64,000 bases of DNA from Chitinophagaceae bacterium (GTDB lineage: Bacteria; Bacteroidota; Bacteroidia; Chitinophagales; Chitinophagaceae), in the NCBI GenBank assembly GCA_025449935.1, contig JANWIJ010000045.1, positions 40,201 through 104,200 of the forward strand. The letters are read 5' to 3'. The position numbers and the translations under genes are program-made. Under the pieces are notes generated by a model. The model was not told the DNA's origin. It did not search any database and saw only the letters and a list, made by a program, of their open reading frames with translations. Below are positions 1 to 8,779 of the stretch, one piece after another. How positions within the stretch are numbered: the stretch's first letter is position 1; each line of letters starts with the position of its first letter.

Positions 1-23
1 GTTCCAACAACTGCGATTTTCAT
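1..23 (-). CDS. Start of a nucleotide-sugar dehydrogenase-like gene (partial)
   Basis: The minus strand reads ATG then codons for MKIAVVG plus the first two bases of a Thr codon before the window ends. MKIAVVGT is the usual first beta strand of the Rossmann fold in UDP-glucose/GDP-mannose 6-dehydrogenases. The gene starts 9 bases after the DegT aminotransferase stop on the same strand, so the two are probably one transcript for nucleotide-sugar or surface polysaccharide synthesis. Only eight codons are visible; another NAD(P)-binding protein is possible. Confidence 0.5.
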
Positions 24-32
24 ACACCAGGT

Positions 33-1163
33 TTATTGATTTATATACTCCAGAATTTTCGTTGTAATATAAGTAAGCTGCTCTTCGTCCAGTTCAGTGT
101 GGATCGGCAAGGAAATCACCCGCTCCGTCAACCAGTCTGTGACCGGCAGTGACTGGGAAGCCACCCCAAATTGTTCAAACATTTTTTGTTTATGACCCGG
201 CACGGGATAATAAATCATGGCCGGTATTTTATTTTCCGACAGGAACTGGTTTAACCCGTCACGGTCAACTCCTTCCAGTATCAAAGTGTATTGATGAAAT
301 ACATGATGACAATAAGAAGCCCTGAAAGGTATTCTTATGCCCGGCTGACCGCCAAAAGCCTGGTCATAATAATCCGCCGCCTTTCTCCTGGCAGTGATGT
401 ATTCATCCAGGTGCTTCAGCTTTATATCGAGGATCGCTGCCTGCATCGTATCAAGCCGGCTGTTGCAACCCACCAGGTCATGATAATACCGGGTACGCTG
501 GCCATGGTTCGCAATCATCTTCATTTTTACAGCGAGTTCATCATCATTCGTGAAAATAGCACCACCGTCACCAAAAGCACCCAGGTTCTTGGAGGGATAA
601 AAGGAGGTCGTCCCTATATGCCCGATCGACCCTGTTTTCTTTTTTACTCCATCCGAAAAAATATAATCGCACCCGATGGCCTGGGCATTGTCTTCGATTA
701 CATAGAGGTTATGTTTTTTGGCGATCTCCATGATGTCTTCCATGGGTGCAGCCTGCCCATACAGGTGAACGGGCACAATCGCTTTTGTTTTTGTGGTAAT
801 GGCTTTTTCCAGCTGGACAGGGTCCATACAAAAAGTGCGGGGATCCACATCGGTAAAAACCGGTGTCAGGTTCAGCAAAGCGATTACTTCGGTAGTGGCT
901 ATATAGGTAAAAGAAGGTGTGATGACTTCATCGCCAGGCTGAAAACCAAGCGCCATCATAGCGATCTGCAAAGCATCTGATCCGTTGGCACAGGGAATCG
1001 TATGCTTCACACCGAGGTAAGCAGAAAGATTGGCGGCAAAATCCCGGACTGGCTGACCATTGATAAATGCTGAACTTTCCATGACGTCCAGGACAGCTTT
1101 ATCCACGTCCGGTTTTATTTTGTGATACTGTGTCCTCGTATCCACCATCTGTATCGGTCGCAT
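33..1163 (-). CDS. DegT/DnrJ/EryC1/StrS family PLP aminotransferase
   Basis: Fold-type I, PLP-dependent sugar aminotransferase of about 376 residues, the usual family length. Visible landmarks are the PLP-phosphate region CANGSDAL, the cofactor-contacting Asp in VIEDNAQA, and the Schiff-base Lys in SFYPSKNLGAFGDGG (near residue 192). Family members transaminate keto-sugars bound to nucleotides for lipopolysaccharide, capsule or glycoprotein glycans; the exact sugar cannot be read. The track start at 1178 lies only about 12 bases after a perfect -7 element (1190-1197), and relatives usually begin MxPIQMVD, so the Met at 1163 is preferred. It lies upstream of the partial nucleotide-sugar dehydrogenase and is divergent from waaA, which fits an envelope-glycan locus. 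Confidence 0.88.
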   Translation of the reverse strand: MRPIQMVDTRTQYHKIKPDVDKAVLDVMESSAFINGQPVRDFAANLSAYLGVKHTIPCANGSDALQIAMMALGFQPGDEVITPSFTYIATTEVIALLNLTPVFTDVDPRTFCMDPVQLEKAITTKTKAIVPVHLYGQAAPMEDIMEIAKKHNLYVIEDNAQAIGCDYIFSDGVKKKTGSIGHIGTTSFYPSKNLGAFGDGGAIFTNDDELAVKMKMIANHGQRTRYYHDLVGCNSRLDTMQAAILDIKLKHLDEYITARRKAADYYDQAFGGQPGIRIPFRASYCHHVFHQYTLILEGVDRDGLNQFLSENKIPAMIYYPVPGHKQKMFEQFGVASQSLPVTDWLTERVISLPIHTELDEEQLTYITTKILEYINQ

Positions 1164-1189
1164 TGATTCTTTTCCCATTAAAAGTGCCG

Positions 1190-1197
1190 CAAAAATA
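1190..1197 (-). promoter_or_regulatory. -7 promoter element TATTTTTG for the DegT operon
   Basis: The minus strand reads TATTTTTG, a perfect match to the Bacteroidota -7 element TAnnTTTG. It ends 27 bases before the Met codon at 1163. No convincing TTTG -33 box is seen at the usual distance. Confidence 0.6.
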
Positions 1198-1228
1198 GTA
1201 AAATACAGGTAGTTTACCAGTTTGCTTT

Positions 1229-1236
1229 TACATTTG
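1229..1236 (+). promoter_or_regulatory. -7 promoter element TACATTTG for waaA
   Basis: Perfect TAnnTTTG match, 22 bases before the TTG start of waaA. It faces away from the DegT promoter in a short divergent intergenic region and supports the TTG start, since a much earlier start would lie inside the promoter. Confidence 0.6.
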
Positions 1237-1258
1237 TTGTTTATTTAAAATCAGCAAT

Positions 1259-2533
1259 TTGGCCGTCATATTCTACAATATATTCCTCCTGCTTTTCAGG
1301 ACCGGAACCCACCTGGCTTCGCTATTTAATGCCAAGGCAAAAAAATGGGTGCAGGGCAGAAAAAATATTTTTAAACGGCTGCAGGATGCCATTCCCCGGG
1401 ATCAGAAAATTGTGTGGGTACATTGTGCGTCGCTCGGTGAGTTTGAACAGGGACGACCCGTAATTGAGCAATTAAAGATCAACTGGCCCGGCCACCGGGT
1501 ATTGCTTACCTTTTTCTCTCCTTCGGGTTATGAAGCACAAAAAAATTATAAGGATGCCGACTGGGTCTTTTACTTACCCATGGATGGAGCGAACAATGCC
1601 AGGCGTTTCCTGGAAATAGTTAAGCCGGTGTTGGTCATATTTGTAAAATATGAGTTCTGGTATTATTACCTTAAAAAAATAAAATACCGCGGGATACCGC
1701 TGCTGCTTGTGTCGGCCTTATTCCGTAAGGATATGTCTTTTTTTAAATGGTATGGTGGCTTGCAACGTAAAATGCTCTCCCGCTTTGATCATTTGTTTGT
1801 ACAGAACCAGTCTTCTAAAAACCTGATCGATGAAATCGGTTTACCAGGTATCTGCACTGTGTCGGGTGATACCCGGTTTGACCGGGTTGCTGAAATCGCG
1901 GCACAACCTGGTTCCCTCCCGGTAATTGAACAGTTTATTGGTCAAAGTAAAACCCTGGTGGCAGGCAGTACCTGGCCCGAAGATGAAGAGGTGTTGCAAA
2001 ATGCATTTACCGTTGTCACTGATCCCATGCTGAAACTTATTATTGCACCGCATGAAATCAATGAAAAACGCCTGGTGGCTATCCGGGAGCTTTTCCCGGC
2101 TGCTGTTTTGTTCTCCGGGCTTGCCTCCGGCAACCCCGCCCAAATAAACCGCAACTGCCTGATCATTGATAATATCGGGATGCTCTCGCGGCTTTATCAA
2201 TATGCCTTCGTCACGTATATCGGCGGGGGTTTGAGAACAAACGGGGTTCATAATGTTCTTGAAGCGGCCGTGTACGACAAACCTGTTCTCTTTGGACCTT
2301 ATTATCACAAATATTCCGAAGCGGTAGGGTTAGTAAAATCCGGTGGGGGAATATCGTTCGTTGATGAAAAAAGGAATGGGATAATGTTAAAAGAATTAAT
2401 TAATGTGCTGCTGGAAAATAAACAGGAGTACCTGACCCGGAGTAAAGAGGCGGGCGATTTTGTTCGTTCCCACCAGGGAGCGACGCAAAAAATAATTCAA
2501 TTCATTCAGGTAAAACGTCTTTTGACCAGCTGA
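1259..2533 (+). CDS. waaA: 3-deoxy-D-manno-octulosonic acid transferase
   Basis: Inner-membrane glycosyltransferase that adds Kdo from CMP-Kdo to lipid IVA in lipopolysaccharide core synthesis. The 424-residue product has the family layout: an N-terminal hydrophobic anchor (IFYNIFLLLFRTG), the catalytic-Glu region WVHCASLGEFEQGRP near residue 60, an HEINEKRL loop in the C-terminal domain, and the donor-binding stretch GGGLRTNGVHNVLEAAVY near residue 320. The start is TTG; no in-frame ATG exists before residue 100 and the promoter element lies just upstream. It is divergent from the aminotransferase, and its 3' end overlaps the convergent hypothetical gene by 28 bases. Confidence 0.93.
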   Translation: MAVIFYNIFLLLFRTGTHLASLFNAKAKKWVQGRKNIFKRLQDAIPRDQKIVWVHCASLGEFEQGRPVIEQLKINWPGHRVLLTFFSPSGYEAQKNYKDADWVFYLPMDGANNARRFLEIVKPVLVIFVKYEFWYYYLKKIKYRGIPLLLVSALFRKDMSFFKWYGGLQRKMLSRFDHLFVQNQSSKNLIDEIGLPGICTVSGDTRFDRVAEIAAQPGSLPVIEQFIGQSKTLVAGSTWPEDEEVLQNAFTVVTDPMLKLIIAPHEINEKRLVAIRELFPAAVLFSGLASGNPAQINRNCLIIDNIGMLSRLYQYAFVTYIGGGLRTNGVHNVLEAAVYDKPVLFGPYYHKYSEAVGLVKSGGGISFVDEKRNGIMLKELINVLLENKQEYLTRSKEAGDFVRSHQGATQKIIQFIQVKRLLTS

Positions 2534-3207
2534 TCAAAATGCTGGACTGAAGGGTGATCATTATGCCAGCCTAATTTCACTTTCAGTTCACGGCTGATCC
2601 AGTACTCGGCCTCGGCATAGATATTGAAACTATTGATCGTTTTGATACTTCGCTCATAAGTACTTTCATCACCCCGGAAAAGATCATTGATAAACAAGAA
2701 CCTGTCGTTAATGCCGATGGCTTTGCGAAGATCCTTTACGGGTGTTTCTTTTAATACCTCAACCAGCTCTGTTTTCCCCTGTTTTAATTTCTCATTGATC
2801 GATTCGCCCTGCTGGGATGAATCATTCAGCTCTTTAGGCTGGTGAGAAAGTGTGGGTATTTCTGTCATGGGGTCAAACACCATATCCAGCTGGCCGTTTT
2901 TTTGGACCACGGATACGGAGCCCTCATCTACCAGTAAAGTTTCTTTTACTTCCTTTATCGCCGGCTGCTTTTCTAGGGGCTGGGGCGCATATTGCTGGTA
3001 TTGCTCCAACCCGGATTCTGCCACCTGGTTTGCAACCCTGGGAAGCATCACCGCCACTTTTGCAGTACCGAGGGTCTGGTGCTCGTTTGACTTCAGTTTG
3101 GTGAGTTCAAATTGCAATAATTGCACCGTACCGAGCATCAGGTTCGGGTCGGCATTTTGCTCAAATTGCTCTTTTAATTTGTGAACCAGGAATTCAATTC
3201 GTTCCAT
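2506..3207 (-). CDS. Conserved hypothetical protein, 233 aa
   Basis: Not recognised by function. The protein is soluble, without signal peptide or membrane segment. The N-terminal 60 residues look helical (MERIEFLVHKLKEQFEQNA), followed by a Gln/Pro/Glu-rich linker and a conserved-looking C-terminal block (DLRKAIGINDRFLFINDLF ... YWISRELKVKLGW) of a type seen as uncharacterised protein in Bacteroidota. The track start at 3264 adds 19 poorly fitting residues; MERIEF at 3207 is preferred. The 3' end overlaps waaA on the opposite strand. Confidence 0.72.
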   Translation of the reverse strand: MERIEFLVHKLKEQFEQNADPNLMLGTVQLLQFELTKLKSNEHQTLGTAKVAVMLPRVANQVAESGLEQYQQYAPQPLEKQPAIKEVKETLLVDEGSVSVVQKNGQLDMVFDPMTEIPTLSHQPKELNDSSQQGESINEKLKQGKTELVEVLKETPVKDLRKAIGINDRFLFINDLFRGDESTYERSIKTINSFNIYAEAEYWISRELKVKLGWHNDHPSVQHFDQLVKRRFT

Positions 3208-3340
3208 TATGGTATTTTTGATCGCTGATGAAAAAGAAGAGATGTTAACAGGAAAACTTACCAACGTAACTAAGTGTTCTAAAATTACAAACAGTTTGCC
3301 AATAAAGCCAACGCAATACCCGAATACCTAAATCTTAACA

Positions 3341-3910
3341 ATGTTTATTGAACCCAATACCAGCGGTGAACGCCGGGGAAGTATAGAAGTGATCTGTGGC
3401 TCCATGTTCAGCGGGAAGACAGAAGAACTGATCCGCCGCCTGAAAAGAGTAAAGATTGCCAACCTGAAGGCAGAAATATTCAAACCAGCCATTGATGTGA
3501 GGTATGATGAGGTTAAGATCGTGTCACATGATGCCACTGCCATTCAATCTACCCCCATTGACAATTCCCAGAAGATCCTGCTGATGGCCCAGCAGGATGT
3601 GGATGTGATCGGTATTGATGAAGCCCAGTTTTTTGATGCAGAGATCGCCAACGTGTGTGATGAACTGGCTTTCCGTGGAATCCGGGTAATCGTGGCGGGC
3701 CTGGACATGGATTACCTTGGTAATCCCTTTGGCCAGATGCCTTATATCATGGCCAAGGCTGATTATGTGACCAAACTGCACGCTATCTGTATGCAATGCG
3801 GCAATATTGCTAATTATTCCTACCGTAAAACCCCCAATGAGGAGCAGGTAATGCTGGGTGCAACAGATGCCTACGAACCCAGGTGCAGGAAATGTTATAA
3901 TAAAAAGTAA
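3341..3910 (+). CDS. tdk: Thymidine kinase
   Basis: Cytoplasmic type II thymidine kinase (ATP + thymidine to dTMP) of the pyrimidine salvage pathway. The 189-residue length is normal. The P-loop is [15 protein letters not shown] near residue 22, the Walker B/catalytic region is GIDEAQFFD near residue 90, the lasso/substrate segment is [18 protein letters not shown], and the structural zinc Cys pairs are CMQCG and CRKC at the C-terminus. Single gene, divergent from the hypothetical gene to its left. Confidence 0.95.
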   Translation: MFIEPNTSGERRGSIEVICGSMFSGKTEELIRRLKRVKIANLKAEIFKPAIDVRYDEVKIVSHDATAIQSTPIDNSQKILLMAQQDVDVIGIDEAQFFDAEIANVCDELAFRGIRVIVAGLDMDYLGNPFGQMPYIMAKADYVTKLHAICMQCGNIANYSYRKTPNEEQVMLGATDAYEPRCRKCYNKK

Positions 3911-3913
3911 TAA

Positions 3914-3931
3914 ACTCCGCCGGAGCTTTTC
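3914..3931 (+). terminator. Short hairpin terminator after tdk
   Basis: CTCCGCCGGAG followed by CTTTTCTT, directly after the tdk stop and just before the convergent lipoprotein stop. The stem is short (4-5 bp), so strength is uncertain. Confidence 0.4.
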
Positions 3932-4852
3932 TTATTGGCGTACTTTCCCTTTGATCTTGCTTTTGGTTTTCATTTCAAACGACTTTCCTTCTTTACCGCT
4001 CTTCAGCGTCATGTCCTGGTCAGCATTCACGACCAGCCCGGACCTGCTGTCTATCACGATCGTCCCGGTTATGTCACCGTCCATATTTACCCCTTCAGCA
4101 TTTGTCTCAATTTTACTTTTTTCCTCCAGGGTCACCATATCACCTTCTATTTCCGTGACCGTATAATTAGAAATATATTTTCCTCCAGCTACCCCACCGC
4201 CCGGTGTGGTGGTTTTCTGCCAGGTGTCGCCAATCTTCACTTGCTTATTGGGAAAAATGTACAGGATTCTTTCAAACTGGTCCTTAATGGATTGCTCATT
4301 GAATTGCTGGTTAAGTCCCTGGATCATTTCCTTTTTCTTGTTTTCATCCAGGTCAAGCGAATCAACCATTGACCTGGCCATATCTTCAAAACCTTTCACC
4401 TCCAGGATCTTCCCCTCCTGGTTTACTTTCATAATAAATTTTCTTCCTTTAATAGCCCCTAGGAGTCCGCTTAGCACTTTCATTCCTTTTTCTTTACCAG
4501 CGCCACCCGGTCCAAAATCTGGCAAGGGTTTATCCGAATCGACTTCAAGATTCATACCTCCCGCGGCCATATTCATTTTAAATCTTTCAAAGGTCGTTGT
4601 AATGGTTTTTATTCCCCCCTCCTCAGCTGTTACCTCCATTGAATAATAATTTGTCATATCCATCTGCATTTTCTGCCCACTGATCTCCTGGTCCATATTC
4701 ATGATCATTTCATAATCATACCCCCTGCCCTTTTCAAAATTGAACTGGAGCATTTTTGTCGCCGTGGATGATTTTGTTGACTGGCAGGAAGGGATAACTA
4801 TAACAGCACCAAAGATGACGGCGGCTACAAGCAGGGAAGCAAAAGTTTTCAT
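3932..4852 (-). CDS. DUF6263-type lipoprotein
   Basis: A 306-residue lipoprotein of unknown function. The signal peptide ends in VIVIPSC with the lipidated Cys near residue 23. The body matches what I know of DUF6263: an N-terminal strand GRGYDYEMIMNMDQEI, alternating beta strands, a segment KQVKIGDTWQKTTT and a C-terminal block TIVIDSRSGLVVNADQDMTLK. Family members are predicted periplasmic or envelope beta proteins without known activity. It is convergent with tdk and divergent from ccmB. Confidence 0.75.
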   Translation of the reverse strand: MKTFASLLVAAVIFGAVIVIPSCQSTKSSTATKMLQFNFEKGRGYDYEMIMNMDQEISGQKMQMDMTNYYSMEVTAEEGGIKTITTTFERFKMNMAAGGMNLEVDSDKPLPDFGPGGAGKEKGMKVLSGLLGAIKGRKFIMKVNQEGKILEVKGFEDMARSMVDSLDLDENKKKEMIQGLNQQFNEQSIKDQFERILYIFPNKQVKIGDTWQKTTTPGGGVAGGKYISNYTVTEIEGDMVTLEEKSKIETNAEGVNMDGDITGTIVIDSRSGLVVNADQDMTLKSGKEGKSFEMKTKSKIKGKVRQ

Positions 4853-4911
4853 GCAAAATTATTTTGGCCAAATTAGAACTTTAAACCCAGACATAAACTG
4901 TCCGTAAGTAG

Positions 4912-4919
4912 TATTTTCG
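4912..4919 (+). promoter_or_regulatory. Possible -7 element TATTTTCG for ccmB
   Basis: One mismatch to TAnnTTTG. It ends 18 bases before the putative ATT start of ccmB, a spacing like that of waaA. No clear -33 box. Confidence 0.35.
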
Positions 4920-4937
4920 CGGTTAAACACAGAAACC

Positions 4938-5594
4938 ATTCCTTCTGGCCGCCACATACTGACCCTCTTTAAAAAAGACCTGCTGCTGGAAATAAGACAG
5001 CAGTACAGTTTTTACGGAATACTGTTATACATCGGAGCCACCATTTTTGTGCTTTACATGTCCCTCGACGAACCCGAAAGTAATGTATGGAATGGCCTGT
5101 TCTGGGTGATACAACTCTTTATATGCATTAATGCCGTAGCTAAAAGTTTCCTGCAGGAGAACAAAGGACGGATGCTCTACTTTTATTCTATCTCCGGACC
5201 GGCCAGTTTTGTTTTAGCCAAGCTCCTGTTTAATTCGCTGCTGATGCTGGTAATGAGTTTGCTGAGCTTATTACTTTTTACACTTTTTTTAGGCAATCCC
5301 ATGCATAAAGCAGGGTCCTTTATTGGTTTGGTACTGCTGGGCGGGTGGAGCTTAAGCCTGGTCTTTACTTTTTTAGCCGCCATCGCAGCCAAAGCCCAGC
5401 AAAACGCAGCCATCATGGCTGTATTGGGGTTCCCCATCATCATACCCCAGTTGCTGTTGCTGATGCAGCTATCCAAAGCTGCCTTTGCACCCTTGCTTAC
5501 AATTCCGGCCAGCACGGTTCTTTTACTGGTTGCATTGGATGCAATGGTTGTATTACTGGCCGTCATACTCTTTCCGTTTCTCTGGAAAGATTAG
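4938..5594 (+). CDS. ccmB: Heme exporter/cytochrome c maturation protein CcmB, non-canonical start
   Basis: Polytopic inner-membrane subunit of the CcmABCD heme-handling complex for c-type cytochrome assembly. The track ORF begins at an internal GTG (5049), but the frame is open and clearly coding upstream: FKKDLLLEIRQQYSFYGILLY, the usual CcmB N-terminus with its charged segment and first membrane helix. Between the upstream stop (4905) and 5049 there is no ATG, GTG or TTG in frame. ATT at 4938 gives 218 residues, the normal CcmB length; ATA 4956 or CTG 4959 are alternatives. Six hydrophobic segments follow. It precedes ccmC and ccmD; no ccmA ATPase lies in the window. Confidence 0.82.
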   Translation: MPSGRHILTLFKKDLLLEIRQQYSFYGILLYIGATIFVLYMSLDEPESNVWNGLFWVIQLFICINAVAKSFLQENKGRMLYFYSISGPASFVLAKLLFNSLLMLVMSLLSLLLFTLFLGNPMHKAGSFIGLVLLGGWSLSLVFTFLAAIAAKAQQNAAIMAVLGFPIIIPQLLLLMQLSKAAFAPLLTIPASTVLLLVALDAMVVLLAVILFPFLWKD

Positions 5595-5710
5595 TCGAAC
5601 ATTCGGCCAGCAACAGCCAATAAACTCCTTACTCAATTTTTCCATCAGCATGTTTTCCGTTTCCGGAATTCCGCTTATTTTTTGCTTTTACCAGTTAATT
5701 CTTTTCCCCT

Positions 5711-5718
5711 TAATTTTG
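5711..5718 (+). promoter_or_regulatory. -7 promoter element TAATTTTG for ccmC
   Basis: Perfect TAnnTTTG, 41 bases before the chosen ATG of ccmC. It indicates that ccmC-ccmD have their own promoter and that the long track start at 5682 is not used. Confidence 0.55.
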
Positions 5719-5759
5719 CCCCCACATTCAACAGGCCGGCAGTCCTTACCGGCCACGTG

Positions 5760-6479
5760 ATGACCGACGATAAAAACTATATGCACAAGTCCTGGTGGAA
5801 GATTGCAAGCGTTGTCTTGCTGGTTTACACTTTTGTCGCAGGCTTTTTATGGGATGTTCCCCGCCTGCCTTTGCTGCAGGAAACGATCCGCAACCTGTAT
5901 TTCCATGTCTGTATGTGGTTTGCCATGATGATCCTTTTTACGGTTTCAGTGGTTAATGCTATCCGTTATTTGCGGACATTTAACCTGAAATACGATATCT
6001 ATGCCCGCCAGTTTGCCGTTGTGGCGATCGTATTTGGTGTGTTGGGATATTCGACAGGTGCTATCTGGGCTTCTTATACCTGGGCCGATCCCAATAAACC
6101 TGCCTACAATTCCTTCAGCACCATCGCCCGGGATCCAAAACTCATTGGGGCGGCTATCGCACTGCTGGTTTATTTCGCCTACCTGATTTTGCGGGATTCA
6201 ATCCAGGATATGGACAAAAGAGCACGGATCAGTGCGGTGTACAATATTTTCGCATATGCTATTTTATTTCCCTCGATCTGGATATTGCCAAGAATATTAC
6301 CAAGCCTGCACCCCGGGAATGAAGATAATCCCGCGCTGGATGTGAAAAACGATATCAGCGGAACCATGCGGGTTGTTTTTTACCCGGCCATAATTGGGTG
6401 GACCCTGCTGGGATTATGGATCACTACGCTGAAAATACGATTGGCCCTGGTCAAAGAAAAAATGATGACACATGAATAG
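5760..6479 (+). CDS. ccmC: Cytochrome c maturation heme-handling protein CcmC
   Basis: Inner-membrane protein that binds heme with its tryptophan-rich periplasmic loop in cytochrome c maturation. The 239-residue product has six hydrophobic segments, conserved His positions in IRNLYFHVCMWF and the later PSLHPGNED loop, and the WD-type motif GAIWASYTWADPNKPA. Start MTDDKNY at 5760 is preferred to the track start because the promoter element lies between them and the extra N-terminus has no family counterpart. The 3' end overlaps ccmD by 8 bases, showing translational coupling. Confidence 0.92.
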   Translation: MTDDKNYMHKSWWKIASVVLLVYTFVAGFLWDVPRLPLLQETIRNLYFHVCMWFAMMILFTVSVVNAIRYLRTFNLKYDIYARQFAVVAIVFGVLGYSTGAIWASYTWADPNKPAYNSFSTIARDPKLIGAAIALLVYFAYLILRDSIQDMDKRARISAVYNIFAYAILFPSIWILPRILPSLHPGNEDNPALDVKNDISGTMRVVFYPAIIGWTLLGLWITTLKIRLALVKEKMMTHE

Positions 6480-6687
6480 TATTAAAAAGATCATAGGAAC
6501 CCTGCTTATCTTAATGATGCCTGTCCTTCTTTTCGCACAGGATGACAAAGTAGATATGGCAGATGTGATGCGGGACAATGGAAGAATTTATGTGGTAGTG
6601 GCCGTGTTATTGACTATCCTGGCGGGGCTTATTCTCTATATAATCAGGCTTGACCGGAAGATCAGTAAACTGGAAAGAGAAAAATAA
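6472..6687 (+). CDS. ccmD: CcmD-family small membrane protein
   Basis: A 71-residue protein with a hydrophobic N-terminus ending in LLFAQ (signal-like), a short acidic stretch, then one transmembrane helix ([20 protein letters not shown]) and a positively charged tail. This layout and the position directly after ccmC match CcmD-type proteins, which help release holo-CcmE. Bacteroidota versions carry the extra N-terminal hydrophobic part seen here. Confidence 0.8.
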   Translation: MNSIKKIIGTLLILMMPVLLFAQDDKVDMADVMRDNGRIYVVVAVLLTILAGLILYIIRLDRKISKLEREK

Positions 6688-6769
6688 AATTAACGGATTA
6701 CCGGAGCGGGCTGATACCGCTTCCGCTTTCTGCTCATCAATAACGATTGCTCAACAAAAAAACGAAATC

Positions 6770-8188
6770 ATGTCAGACAGTAATTACAGTTTTTTCGACG
6801 ACGTTGGAAAAAGTTTCGATAAAGCTGCCAAACACACGAAATGGGATGCCGGTGTACTTGAACAGATAAAAGCCTGTAATGCGGTGTACCGGATGCGTTT
6901 TCCTGTAAAAAGGGATGACGGCAGTATTGAAGTAATTGAAGCTTACCGCGTGCAGCATTCCCACCACAAAACACCCTGCAAAGGCGGAATCCGTTTTGCA
7001 GCAGAAGTAAACCAGGATGAAGTAATGGCACTGGCTGCCCTAATGACCTATAAATGCGCCATCGTAAACGTTCCTTTTGGAGGTGGTAAAGGCGGGATTA
7101 AGATCAATCCTAAAAAATATTCACCCTACGAGCTGGAAAAGATTACGCGCCGCTATACTGCTGAACTGATCAAGAAAAATTTTATCGGTCCTGGTACGGA
7201 TGTGCCGGCCCCGGATTACGGAACCGGTGAAAGGGAAATGGCCTGGATACTGGATACCTACAGCGCCATGCACCCGGGAGAAATCGATGCAGCGGGTTGT
7301 GTAACCGGCAAACCCGTGACACAGGGTGGTGTTCGCGGACGACGTGAAGCAACAGGACTGGGGGTTTTCTTTGGCTTGCGTGAGGTCTGCAATATTCCCG
7401 ATGTAATGGACAAGCTCGGAATGCCTACCGGTGTGGAAGGCAAAAGAGTTGTCGTGCAGGGCCTGGGTAACGTGGGTTATCACAGTGCAAAATTCTTCCA
7501 GGATGCGGGAGCAAAAGTAATTGGCCTCGCCGAGTATGAAGGAGCTATCTGGAGTGATAAAGGATTAGACATTGATGAAGTGTTCAATCACCGGAAAAAT
7601 ACCGGGTCTATATTAAATTTCCCGGGAGCAACCAATTTTCAAAAAAATTCGGAGGCATTGGAAATGGATTGTGATATTCTGATACCCGCGGCGCTTGAAA
7701 ATGTTATCAATGGAGAAAATGCGCCCCGCGTAAAAGCAAAAATTATCGGTGAAGCGGCGAATGGTCCGCTGACGCCGGATGCTGATGATGTTTTTGCAAA
7801 AAAAGGAGTGCTGGTAGTACCGGATATGTACCTGAATGCGGGTGGGGTTACAGTTTCTTATTTCGAGTGGCTGAAAAACCTGAGCCATGTACGCTATGGC
7901 CGGCTGGAAAAACGATTTACTGAAAACCTCAATGCGCATATACTGGGACAAATGGAAGAACTCAGCGGTAAAAAAGTGAAACCAACGGAAAGAGAATTTA
8001 TCATGCACGGGCCCGATGAAGTAGACCTTGTATACAGTGGGTTGGAAGAAACCATGATCACGGCCACGCATGAGATCATGAATGTCTGGAAAGCAAACCC
8101 TGCTATTCCTGATATGCGTACTGCCGCTTACGTGGTGGCGATCAATAAAGTGGCGACCAGTTATGCAGAACTTGGCATTTTCCCTTAG
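6770..8188 (+). CDS. Glu/Leu/Phe/Val family amino-acid dehydrogenase (likely glutamate dehydrogenase)
   Basis: NAD(P)-dependent oxidative deaminase of about 472 residues. The substrate region reads [12 protein letters not shown] with the catalytic-Lys motif [16 protein letters not shown] near residue 105, followed by [18 protein letters not shown]. The Rossmann fold begins at [17 protein letters not shown]. The glycine-rich KGG motif and length fit glutamate dehydrogenase better than leucine/valine dehydrogenases, which are shorter. The start [11 protein letters not shown] at 6770 replaces the longer track ORF, whose first 40 codons overlap ccmD. Confidence 0.9.
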   Translation: MSDSNYSFFDDVGKSFDKAAKHTKWDAGVLEQIKACNAVYRMRFPVKRDDGSIEVIEAYRVQHSHHKTPCKGGIRFAAEVNQDEVMALAALMTYKCAIVNVPFGGGKGGIKINPKKYSPYELEKITRRYTAELIKKNFIGPGTDVPAPDYGTGEREMAWILDTYSAMHPGEIDAAGCVTGKPVTQGGVRGRREATGLGVFFGLREVCNIPDVMDKLGMPTGVEGKRVVVQGLGNVGYHSAKFFQDAGAKVIGLAEYEGAIWSDKGLDIDEVFNHRKNTGSILNFPGATNFQKNSEALEMDCDILIPAALENVINGENAPRVKAKIIGEAANGPLTPDADDVFAKKGVLVVPDMYLNAGGVTVSYFEWLKNLSHVRYGRLEKRFTENLNAHILGQMEELSGKKVKPTEREFIMHGPDEVDLVYSGLEETMITATHEIMNVWKANPAIPDMRTAAYVVAINKVATSYAELGIFP

Positions 8189-8213
8189 ACCACATAAACC
8201 AATTGCTTATTTC

Positions 8214-8246
8214 AATCCCGTTTACTTTTGTAAATGGGATTTTTTA
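8214..8246 (+). terminator. Rho-independent terminator of the dehydrogenase gene
   Basis: AATCCCGTTTAC, a TTTT loop, GTAAATGGGATT and then a T run form a 12-bp stem with one G-T pair, 26 bases after the stop. Confidence 0.85.
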
Positions 8247-8274
8247 TGTTGCAAAGGTTATCATCGGGTTCGCA

Positions 8275-8282
8275 TAAATTTG
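8275..8282 (+). promoter_or_regulatory. -7 promoter element TAAATTTG
   Basis: Perfect TAnnTTTG, 31 bases before the ATG at 8314, right after the upstream terminator. Confidence 0.55.
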
Positions 8283-8313
8283 AAAGCATGCCCCCGGCAA
8301 CAAAACATATATA

Positions 8314-8763
8314 ATGTCATTCACCTTCAAAGCAAGAATTTATAAAGTGGGAATCAATCCCTGTGTGAAAGTGCCTTTATCCATTACCGGGAAAATGCAG
8401 GCGGCCAGGGGTTATATACCCGTGACAGGAACCATGGAAGATCATTTCTTCCGGCAAACCCTGGTACCGGTGAAGGATGACAACTACCGGCTTTTCGTGA
8501 ATGGACCCATGCTGAAAGCCACCAGTAAAAAAGTTGGCGATGCGGCGAAGTTCACTATAGAACAGGACAAGGCTATTAAAGCTTTGCGGATTCCTGAACC
8601 ATTGCGGGCTAAACTTAACGAGCATCGCCTGTTGGCGGCCTTTAAAAAACTAACGCCTTACCGCCAAAAGGAAATTATCCGTTACCTCAGCAACCTGAAA
8701 ACGGTAGGAGCATTGAACAGGAATATCGGGAAGGTAATCAACCAGTTAATAAGGATAGAATAG
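8314..8763 (+). CDS. DUF1905/YdeI-like protein
   Basis: A 149-residue soluble protein. The N-terminal 85 residues look like DUF1905, a small beta barrel with the segment RGYIPVTGTMEDHFFRQTLVPV. The C-terminal part LTPYRQKEIIRYLSNLKTVGALNRNIGKV matches the helical YdeI/OmpD-associated domain. Function is not established for these families. The gene stands alone between a terminator and the convergent GlxA-type regulator. Confidence 0.75.
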   Translation: MSFTFKARIYKVGINPCVKVPLSITGKMQAARGYIPVTGTMEDHFFRQTLVPVKDDNYRLFVNGPMLKATSKKVGDAAKFTIEQDKAIKALRIPEPLRAKLNEHRLLAAFKKLTPYRQKEIIRYLSNLKTVGALNRNIGKVINQLIRIE

Positions 8764-8779
8764 TAAAGATGACAAAAAT

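Noticed and set aside
291-980. 229-aa plus-strand ORF opposite the DegT gene
   Set aside because: Shadow of a gene with clear PLP-enzyme motifs on the other strand; its own sequence has no family features.
4905-5049. Frameshift at the 5' end of ccmB
   Set aside because: No ATG, GTG or TTG in any plus frame of 4920-4985 would restore a normal start, so an indel does not explain the missing start codon.
5049-5594. Track GTG start for ccmB
   Set aside because: It removes the conserved cytoplasmic N-terminus and most of the first membrane helix, which are encoded in frame upstream.
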